Assembly: GCF_000013765.1 (NCBI RefSeq)
Contig: NC_007954.1
Location: forward strand, 3,100,001 to 3,164,000
Direction: 5' to 3'
Source: Shewanella denitrificans OS217
GTDB lineage: Bacteria > Pseudomonadota > Gammaproteobacteria > Enterobacterales > Shewanellaceae
DNA length: 64,000 bases
The notes below the pieces were generated by a model. The model was given only the letters and a program-made list of their open reading frames with translations. It had not been told where the DNA came from and ran no database searches. Shown here in pieces: positions 50,801 through 58,000 of the stretch (within the stretch, counting starts at the first letter, position 1; each line of letters begins with the position of its first letter). The position numbers and the translations under genes were made by a program.

Positions 50801-52835
50801 CTTAGATATCGCCCCAAGTTTTGAAGCGGTTGAATTAGCACAGGCAATTGTTGCTGAACTATTTGATATTGATACCAGCATCACTGAAGTGGGCATTAGC
50901 AGCCAAGGGCGTTATACCCTTAGCGCCATAGATACTGCGACAACCCGCTTTAAAGCCACGACATTAACTAATGAAGACAATGTGTTAGTCACTGGCGGCG
51001 CAAAAGGTGTCACCTTCGAGTGTGCCCTAACCTTAGCCAAACAAACCAAATCACACTTTTTCTTAGCCGGTCGCAGTGAGCACTTAGGGGCAAACTTGCC
51101 AAGCTGGGCTCAAGGCAAGCAAGCCAATGAGTTAAAAGCTGCTGCCATTGGGTATATTCAATCCCAAGGTGACAAGCCAACGCCTAAGCAGATTGATGCC
51201 TTAGTTTGGCCTATTACCAGCAGTTTAGAGATAGATCGCGCGCTTAATGCATTTAAAGAGGTGGGCGCCAGTGCTGAATATATCAGCATGGATGTGAGCT
51301 CAGATGCAGCCATTAAGCAAACGCTTAAAGGGCTTAAGACGATTACCGGCATCATTCATGGTGCGGGCGTATTAGCCGATAAACATATTCAAGACAAAAC
51401 CTTAGCTGAGTTAGGCCGTGTGTATGGCACTAAAGTGTCAGGCTTTGCCGGCATTATTAACGCCATAGATGCAAGCAAGCTAAAGCTGGTGGCCATGTTC
51501 TCATCTGCGGCAGGTTTCTACGGCAACACAGGCCAAAGTGACTACTCAATGTCTAATGAGATCCTCAACAAAACGGCACTACAACTTGCGGCTAACTATC
51601 CGCAAGCAAAAGTGATGAGCTTTAACTGGGGCCCTTGGGACGGCGGTATGGTCAGCTCGGCGTTGAAGAAGATGTTTGTTGAGCGCGGCGTGTACGTTAT
51701 TCCGTTAGATAAAGGCGCAAACCTGTTTGCTCACAAGCTGTTATCTGAATCTGGCGTGCAAATGCTGATTGGATCGAGCATGCAAGGCTCTGGCATTCAA
51801 GGGACTGACACTTCATCACAAGCTGATGCGTCACAAGCGAGTGCTTCTGTAAAAAAGCTTAATGCGAACTCTTTGCCTGCTGCAATGAGTTCGCTGACAC
51901 TTTGTTTTTCTGCTGCCAATAACAGCCACACGGTCGAACGAGTACTAAGCCCCGCTGCCATGCCCTTCATTGAAGATCATTGCATTGCGGGGAATCCAGT
52001 ACTGCCCACCGTGTGCGCGATTCAATGGATGCGCGAAACCGCGCAGCTATTGTGCGGACAGCTTGCGAGTGTGCAAGAGTATAAATTGCTTAAAGGCATC
52101 ATATTCGACACCAACGAGCCACAAGTCCTGCGTCTAACACTGACGCAAACTGAGACGGGCTTAAGTGCGTTAATTTCTAGCCGACTGCAAAGCGATCCGG
52201 TAGACAGTGTGTTAAGGCCGCAATATCAAGCGAGCCTTATTGTTAATGAAAAGCTGGTTAACGATAAAGTTGTTAACAAACAGCTAGATAATGCTTCAAC
52301 GACGCTGCCAACGGCCGCTATCGATGCACAGCAATTAGCGAACGCAGGTAAAGTGATTAGCACTGGCAGCGAACTTTACTCCAACGGCAGCTTGTTCCAT
52401 GGCCCTCGCCTACAAGGCATTAAGCAAGTGCTGATCGCCGATGACGAGCAGCTAGTGTGCAAAGTTGAATTACCGCAGATTAATCCGCTGGATTGCGCCG
52501 GTTTTGCCCCTAAGTTAGTCCTTGGTGGCAGCCAGGCGTTTGCTGAAGATTTATTGCTGCAGGCCATGCTAGTGTGGGCGCGGATAAAATTTGATGCCGC
52601 CAGCCTGCCCTCAAGCATTGGCGAGCTGACAACTTATGCGCCGTTCGCCTCTGGCGATCAAGGTTACTTAGTATTGACGGTAGTCAAAAGCTCAAGTCGC
52701 TCGCTCACTGCTGACATTGCGCTTTATCATCAAGATGGTCGCTTAAGCTGCGCCATGAAAAATGCTAAAACCACTATCAGTAAGAGCTTGAACGATGCCT
52801 TTAGTGCGCCGCGCAATAAGCGAGAACCAGCATGA
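44841..52835 (+). CDS. pfaA: PUFA synthase subunit PfaA (KS-MAT-5xACP-KR-DH-like)
   Basis: 2664 residues; GGAG before the ATG. Domains: KS (about 15-475; active Cys218 in DAACAGS, EAHGTGT, and GSVKSQVGHTKSTAGT), malonyl-CoA AT (about 600-900; Ser700 in GHSFGE), a Val/Glu/Lys repeat linker (about 985-1020), five ACPs with the phosphopantetheine Ser in LGIDSIKR at about 1273, 1380, 1484, 1607 and 1725, a KR (about 2040-2330; VTGGAKG and Tyr about 2235 in SDYSMSNE), and a C-terminal hot-dog DH-like domain (His2380 in HCIAGNPVLP). Linkers hold Ala/Glu/Gly/Ser repeats (RLPAEGS). It extends the chain with PfaB-D. Confidence 0.97.
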   Translation: MSQSKNNTDKRLNKRLKDMPVAIVGMASIFANSRYLNKFWDLISEKIDAITEVPDTHWRVEDYYDADKSAPDKSYCKRGGFLPEVDFNPMEFGLPPNILELTDSSQLLSLIVAKEVLADAGVGADYDTDRIGITLGVGGGQKLNHSLSGRLQYPVLKKVFKSSGLSDEDTEMLIKKFQDQYVHWEENSFPGSLGNVIAGRIANRFDLGGMNCVVDAACAGSLAALRMALTELTECRSDMMITGGVCTDNSPSMYMSFSKTPAFTTNETIQPFDIDSKGMMIGEGIGMVALKRLEDAERDGDRIYAVIKGVGASSDGKFKSIYAPRPEGQAKALKRAYDDAGFEPHTIGLIEAHGTGTAAGDVAEFNGLKSVFSEGNGTKQHIALGSVKSQVGHTKSTAGTAGLIKAALALHHKVLPPTINVSKPNPKLGVEDSPFYLNTETRPWLPRTDDTPRRAGISSFGFGGTNFHVVLEEYKLDHGRDAKYRHRAVAQSLLISAANKAGLQAELTQLLNELNGLDTKCPNGIEIELAKLAKRFAVTDIDSKAARIGIVVSSLTELTTQLTQAIAQLSSNSADHWQLPSGTSFRASALVAKDSNAKVAALFAGQGSQYLNMGVDLACYYPEMRQQLMLADKVFAKNKQMPLSQVLFPIPAFEADVLAAQQALLTNTANAQSAIGAVSMGQYQLLTQAGFKPDMVAGHSFGELSALCAAGVINQDDYYQLAFARGQAMAATPKDQDAGAMYAVIIPATAENGTAQLEKCIAAFDGVKVANYNSPAQLVIAGPTAASADAAKAIQALGFKAIALPVSGAFHTPLVAHAQQPFANAINKVKFAKPKLNLYANGTGKLHPKDPKAIQAAFSEHMLQSVRFSDQLQSMYDAGARVFVEFGPKNILQKLVEGTLGNQSDAVSVISLNPNPKGNSDTQLRQAATQLAVLGLSLTEVDPYQAPIAELAKSSPMNVKLTASNFISPATKAKMQKSLETGQVALKEVKVEVPVEKIVETAVETIVEKIVEKEVIKTEYIEVPQAGSANANVQTSAQANHAPAQVRSTPTSASPVSHDSIGAFFAAQEQTAQLHQQFLAIPQQYGDTFATLMAAQTQMAASGVAIPDSLQQSMAQFHQHQAQTLQSHTLFLEQQAQSNQQVLAMLAGQAPVPVQKAQIQQAPVGTQARVQQPVQHLGTQTPVAQAIVQNRAAPAPQAVVAMSAPAPQVTPVKAPAPVAAAPVASAAQAVVSSGLSAQKVLNTMLAVVAEKTGYPTEMLELGMDMEADLGIDSIKRVEILGTVQDELPGLPELSPEDLAECRTLGEIVDYMNSKLPAQSASVATSVQSAPVQASGLSGQTALSAQKVLQTMLEVVAEKTGYPTEMLELGMDMEADLGIDSIKRVEILGTVQDELPGLPELSPEDLAECRTLGEIVAYMGSKLPAAGAMNSLQTAQATVAPVVSNGLSAEKVLSTMMAVVADKTGYPTEMLELGMDMEADLGIDSIKRVEILGTVQDELPGLPELNPEDLAECRTLGEIVAYMNSKLPAEGSLLAEGSRLPAEGSTLPAVAPVVSNGLSAETALSAQTALSSEKVQSTMMAVVADKTGYPTEMLELSMDMEADLGIDSIKRVEILGTVQDELPGLPELNPEDLAECRTLGEIVAYMGSRLLAEGSRLPAEGSNLPAAAAMNSPLPAQAAVAPVVSNGLSTEKVLSTMMSVVADKTGYPTEMLELSMDMEADLGIDSIKRVEILGTVQDELPGLPELNPEDLAECRTLGEIVSYMGSRLPAEGSSVVTDPVNTASTVAELANDLPPHQEVALKKLPAADKLVDCFSKDACIVINDDGHNAGVLAEKLVATGLTVAIIHSPKSVTSKQSPLSSAIASYSLTDVSDDAIANVVAQISAKHKIAAFVHLQPQFDTAKQTGLALSDAGFNAVEQAFLMAKHLQQSFESLSKTERVSFMTVSRIDGGFGYLDVNALAKAELNQAALSGLSKTLGHEWPNVFCRALDIAPSFEAVELAQAIVAELFDIDTSITEVGISSQGRYTLSAIDTATTRFKATTLTNEDNVLVTGGAKGVTFECALTLAKQTKSHFFLAGRSEHLGANLPSWAQGKQANELKAAAIGYIQSQGDKPTPKQIDALVWPITSSLEIDRALNAFKEVGASAEYISMDVSSDAAIKQTLKGLKTITGIIHGAGVLADKHIQDKTLAELGRVYGTKVSGFAGIINAIDASKLKLVAMFSSAAGFYGNTGQSDYSMSNEILNKTALQLAANYPQAKVMSFNWGPWDGGMVSSALKKMFVERGVYVIPLDKGANLFAHKLLSESGVQMLIGSSMQGSGIQGTDTSSQADASQASASVKKLNANSLPAAMSSLTLCFSAANNSHTVERVLSPAAMPFIEDHCIAGNPVLPTVCAIQWMRETAQLLCGQLASVQEYKLLKGIIFDTNEPQVLRLTLTQTETGLSALISSRLQSDPVDSVLRPQYQASLIVNEKLVNDKVVNKQLDNASTTLPTAAIDAQQLANAGKVISTGSELYSNGSLFHGPRLQGIKQVLIADDEQLVCKVELPQINPLDCAGFAPKLVLGGSQAFAEDLLLQAMLVWARIKFDAASLPSSIGELTTYAPFASGDQGYLVLTVVKSSSRSLTADIALYHQDGRLSCAMKNAKTTISKSLNDAFSAPRNKREPA
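48541..50150 (+). repeat. Five tandem ACP coding units in pfaA
   Basis: Near-identical ACP coding segments repeat with spacings of 321, 312, 369 and 354 bases (107, 104, 123 and 118 codons) measured between serine sites. Units 1-3 have ELGMDMEADLGIDSIK and units 4-5 ELSMDMEADLGIDSIK, so the last two form a recent subgroup. Confidence 0.9.
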
Positions 52836-55057
52836 ACTTAACCCCTCATGTTGCAACTGACGGCATGCTAGCTGTGGTTAAGCCCCTAAGCGTATCGCAA
52901 TTGGTCGATGCGGTTAAAGCACGGCAAACCTTGCCGCTTCGCATTGCAGTGCTGCTCACAGAGCCAAGTTTACTTGGCGCTGATATTCAATTAGTGACAG
53001 TGGACAACAGTCACCCGCTGGCCTTTGAGCAAGCGCTAGCGACTGCGGCGCAGATCCTTAGCACCACGGACTTAAGCACGAATACCAGCAATGTCATCGT
53101 CAATCTGGCTGATACCCTATGGTTAATGCCAGCACTCACGGCGGCAAAAAATGCCCTGCATCCCCACGCTTATATCAATGGCGTTGGGATAGCGGCAAAC
53201 AGTCATGACGCCATTACCCAAGCCTTAGTTCACGCAAAACGCACCCACCTTGCACCTAAAGTGCAGCAAGTCAGCAGTGCATGTTCTAACGACAAGCTGC
53301 AAGGGTTAAAAGCCTTAGTGACAGCTATCGCCCAACGGCAATCATTGGATAGTGGCGGGTATTGGTTTTGCGATTTTCATCAAAGCCGCGTCGCCGCTTT
53401 TAGTAACAGCTTTACTAACACAAGTGCTGGCACGAGTATTAGTACTCGCAAGGCTTCGAGTAAAGCGAGTGATGACTCACATCAAGCCATCATTTTAACC
53501 CAAGGCACTGCGGTGATTGCGGCTAAACCTTTGCTCAATCAACACAGATTGTGGCTGCCTCTTGGGGCAACCTCGATGGATGATTTGCAACAAGGGTTAA
53601 TCGACTTATCACAACATCTCACTGGGTTAGACACCCCATTAGCCTTGCTTAACTTCATCAAGCAAGCGCTAAGTAAATATCAAGCAAACTCAGCTATATA
53701 TCCATTAACAGCCGTTGTGATGGCCACAAGTTTTGATGCGCTTAAGGCTGAAGTGAATGCCATGGAGCAATTCATTAAGGCCAGCGAACCTAAGGCCCCG
53801 ATTAGTTACAAGACCCCAGCGGGTAGCTGCTTCACCAATCAGCCCTCAGGTGAGGCAGGCTTAAGCTTTGTCTACCCAGGTGTCGGCACGGTATACGCCG
53901 ACATGTTTAAGCATTTAGGTCATAGCTTCCCTGCGCTTTATGCCGAGCTTGAAAAACAAGGCGATTTACAAGCCATGTTACAAAATCAGCATATTTATGC
54001 CTCAGCTGATCAGAAAAGCGCCGCAAACAGCAATGACACAAGTCCCATAGGCGTTGCAGGCATGAGCCTGTCACAACTTGCCATTGCCGGCGTTGGCGCG
54101 AGTTATCTATTGACCAAGTTGCTGGACAAAGAATTTAACATCAAGCCCAAACTTGCCTTAGGTTACTCCATGGGTGAAGCGTCCATGTGGGCCAGCTTGA
54201 ACGTCTGGCAACAGCCTCACAGCTTGATAGAAGCCACCCAATCTAGCACTATTTTTACCCAAGATATTTCCGGCGCGCTTAATTGTGTTAGAAAAGATTG
54301 GCAGTTAACTCACACTGACGGGCAAGCTGATGAAATTGTGTGGAACAGCTTCGTGACCCGGGCTACCCCAGAGGAATTAACCCCACACCTTAAGGATTTC
54401 CCTCGGGCCTATATCGCGATTATTCAGGGCGATACCTGCGTGATAGCAGGTTGCGAGGCAAGCTGTAAAGCCATGCTTAAACAGGCGGGCAAGCGCGGCA
54501 TGGCGTCCAATAAAGTGACCGCGATGCACACGCCGCCAGCGATGCAAATTATTGAGCAAGTGAAGCAGTTTTATCATCAAACCTTGATGGATAAACTGCC
54601 CACCTCGATAACATTCTTAACGGCAACGCAGGATAAGCCAATCCCCTTAAACAGCGATGCCATCGCCCAATCCATTGCCGACACTTTTTGCCATCAATTG
54701 GACTTCACCCAGTTAATTGCCAAGGCTTGTCATCACGGCAGCAGATTATTTGTGGAAATTGGCGCCGACAGACAAACCAGCACCTTGATTGATAAAATAC
54801 TGGCATCTCAAGCGCCGCTGCAAGACATAAATAACCACCCCAGTCCCGCCCATGCCATTGCCATCAATGCCAAAGGCGCGGATGAAAGTATCAGTTTATT
54901 GAAATGTTTAGCCCAGTTATTAAGCCATCGGGTGTCTATGTCATTCGCGCCCTTTGTGGACAGCATTGAACAGGCCATTGAGTGTTTAAGCCTTGGCCTC
55001 GATGCAGATTTACAACAAGCTGCAGCTCACTTAATTTCAGAAGGAGAACCTCATTGA
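52832..55057 (+). CDS. pfaB: PUFA synthase subunit PfaB (acyltransferase)
   Basis: 741 residues. The start ATG overlaps the pfaA stop (ATGA). The N-terminal half (about 1-320) is a degenerate ketosynthase-like region with no active Cys. The acyltransferase domain begins near FVYPGVGTVYADMFKHLG (about 346) and has the active Ser446 in LGYSMGEASMW. PfaB is a key determinant of product chain (EPA versus DHA) in earlier studies; in Shewanella clusters the product is EPA. The stop overlaps the TTG start of pfaC. Confidence 0.95.
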   Translation: MNLTPHVATDGMLAVVKPLSVSQLVDAVKARQTLPLRIAVLLTEPSLLGADIQLVTVDNSHPLAFEQALATAAQILSTTDLSTNTSNVIVNLADTLWLMPALTAAKNALHPHAYINGVGIAANSHDAITQALVHAKRTHLAPKVQQVSSACSNDKLQGLKALVTAIAQRQSLDSGGYWFCDFHQSRVAAFSNSFTNTSAGTSISTRKASSKASDDSHQAIILTQGTAVIAAKPLLNQHRLWLPLGATSMDDLQQGLIDLSQHLTGLDTPLALLNFIKQALSKYQANSAIYPLTAVVMATSFDALKAEVNAMEQFIKASEPKAPISYKTPAGSCFTNQPSGEAGLSFVYPGVGTVYADMFKHLGHSFPALYAELEKQGDLQAMLQNQHIYASADQKSAANSNDTSPIGVAGMSLSQLAIAGVGASYLLTKLLDKEFNIKPKLALGYSMGEASMWASLNVWQQPHSLIEATQSSTIFTQDISGALNCVRKDWQLTHTDGQADEIVWNSFVTRATPEELTPHLKDFPRAYIAIIQGDTCVIAGCEASCKAMLKQAGKRGMASNKVTAMHTPPAMQIIEQVKQFYHQTLMDKLPTSITFLTATQDKPIPLNSDAIAQSIADTFCHQLDFTQLIAKACHHGSRLFVEIGADRQTSTLIDKILASQAPLQDINNHPSPAHAIAINAKGADESISLLKCLAQLLSHRVSMSFAPFVDSIEQAIECLSLGLDADLQQAAAHLISEGEPH

Positions 55058-58000
55058 GTTCTCATAAATTACCAAAAATTGCCATCGTAGGCCTTGCGAA
55101 TCAGTACCCAGATGCCGATACGCCAGCAAAGTTTTGGCAAAATCTGTTGGATAAAAAAGATTCTCGCAGCCAAATAAGCCAGCAAAAGCTCAATGCCAAC
55201 CCCCAAGATTACACAGGTGTTCAAGGTGAGTCAGACCGCTTTTATTGCGATAGAGGCGGCTATATTCAAGACTTTACATTTAATGCTAATGGCTACCAGA
55301 TCCCCGCCAGTGCATTTGAAGGTTTGGATGACAGCTTTTTATGGGCAACCGATACCGCCCGTAATGCCTTAACCGATGCAGGCATTGGCTTAAGCGACAG
55401 CCGCTTATCCCGCACAGGTATTGTGATGGGCACCCTGTCATTCCCAACGGCTAAATCCAATGAGCTGTTTGTGCCGCTTTACCATGACGTGGTTGAAAAA
55501 GCCCTGCAGCTGAAACTTGGGCAACCAAACTTTGTGTTACAAGGTTTTAGCAACGAGCAGCCGCTTGGACAGACCCGCTCAATCAATTACCGCAATGGCA
55601 GAATCGCTCACAATGCCTCAAAGCTTGTTGCCGACGCGCTCGGGTTAGGCGCAGCGCAATTAAGTTTAGATGCCGCCTGCGCAAGTTCAGTCTACGCCCT
55701 AAAACTCGCCTGTGATTACTTGCACACAGGCAAGGCCGATATCATGCTGGCGGGCGCCGTATCTGGGGCCGATCCTTTCTTTATCAACATGGGCTTCTCG
55801 ATTTTCCACGCCTACCCAGATCACGGTATTTCAGCGCCTTTTGATAGCAACAGCAAAGGCTTATTCGCCGGTGAAGGTGCTGGAGTCTTGGTGCTTAAAC
55901 GCCTTGAGGATGCCGAGCGCGATGGCGACCATATTTATGCCCTCGTTAGCGGCATTGGCTTATCGAACGACGGTAAAGGTCAGTTCGTGTTAAGCCCCAA
56001 CAGTAAAGGCCAAGTGCTTTCCTTTGAGCGCGCCTACCGTGAAGCTGACATTGCACCTGCCAGCATTGAAGTGATTGAATGCCACGCCACCGGCACGCCG
56101 TTGGGCGACAAGGTCGAGCTCACCTCCATGGAGCGCTTCTTTGAAGATAAACTCAGTGGCAGCGCCACCCCATTAATTGGCTCGGCTAAATCCAACTTGG
56201 GTCATTTGCTTACCGCCGCAGGCATGCCCGGGATCATGAAGATGATTTTCGCCATGCGCCAAGGCGTGTTGCCCCCCAGTATCAATATCAGCAGCCCAAT
56301 CGCCTCACCTAATCAATTGTTTGGTCAGCAAACCTTGCCCAATGAAGTCTTGCCTTGGCCTGACAAAGCGGGCAATAAAGCCCGTCATGCTGGGGTGTCT
56401 GTGTTTGGTTTTGGTGGCTGTAACGCCCATTTATTGATTGAATCTTATGATAATGATGCCGCCAAGTCGCCGACGAACACCTTGCAAGGTCAGTCAACCC
56501 TAGATGCTGCCAACACTGAGCTTCATATAACGGGTATCGCGGCGCACTTTGGCAAAGCCAGCAGCATTAATGTTCTGGCGCAAAAGATAACTCAACAAGA
56601 GTCCTTAATGACGACTCTGCCTGCCAAGCGCTGGAAAGGGCTTGAGCGTCATCCAGAGATTTTGGCCCAGCATGGACTCCTTGCAGTACCTGAAGGCGGC
56701 TATATCGATGCCTTTGATTTTGATTTCCTGCGTTTCAAAGTGCCGCCAAATGAAGATGACAGATTAATCTCGCAACAACTGTTACTGATGAAAGTGGCCG
56801 ATGAAGCCATTAATGATGCCAAACTGAAACCCGGCAGCAAGGTTGCGGTATTAGTGGCCATGGAAACTGAGCTTGAGCTGCATCAGTTCAGGGGCCGCGT
56901 TAATCTGCATAGCCAAATTGCCCAAAGCCTTAAAGCCCAAGGTGTTGCGCTAACAGATGATGAATACCAAGCCCTTGAAACTATCGCCATGGACAGTGTG
57001 TTAGATGCCGCCAAGCTAAATCAGTACACTAGCTTTATTGGCAATATCATGGCATCGCGGATTTCATCACTGTGGGACTTTAATGGCCCAGCGTTTACTA
57101 TTTCTGCGGGCGAGCAATCGGTAAACCGCTGTATCGATGTGGCGCAAAACCTGTTTGCCTTAGGCTCAATCCAAGAGCCCTTGGATGCGGTGATCATAGC
57201 CGCGGTGGATTTATCCGGCAGCATTGAAAACATCTTACTTAAAAATGCTAGTTTAGCGGCATCTGGCATTCAGATGAGCGATATCAGTGCCCGCCCTTGG
57301 ACCGTGGGTGAAGGCGCCGGTGCCATAGTCTTGCAGGCCGACGCGTCTGCTAGCAGCTACGCCAGCATTAACAGTCTGCAATTTGCATCGACAGACAAGG
57401 CAGAAACATTAATCGCACAAGTAAGCGGTCGAGTGTTAACTCACCCCAATGCCTTGATTGAAATCAATCTCTCACCCGAGAGTCAGTTCGATCCCTTGGC
57501 ACAAACATTGGTCAATAAGCTAGCCGTTGGCAGGAATGTTGTAAGCCAGGCACAAGATTTAATGGGACACAGTTTCGCCGCCTCTGGCATGGCAAGCTTG
57601 CTTCATAGTCTTATTCATCTTAACGGTCAGCTCAATACTAGTAATGACACGGGCACGCAAAGCGCTCATGCCAATGTGGTGAGCATAAGTGAAAATCAGT
57701 GTTCAAACCTTGATGTCAGCCTGTCTCAAACACAGCAACAATCTTTGAGTCAGCGCTTAACCACACCACTGACACAGCAGCTATCAGATACCATAACCAC
57801 TGGCAGTAAGCTAAGCCTGATCAAGCAAGTGAGCCTTGGCGGGCGAGATATTTATCAGCACATTCTTGATACGCCAATTGCTGCCATAGAGAGCATTAAA
57901 GCCAAATGTGCCATGATCTTGCCAAAAGTTCTTCGAACAGAGCGGTCACCTGCGCCTAAGATACTGCCAATGACTCAGCCAACAGTGCAGACGCACAGCT

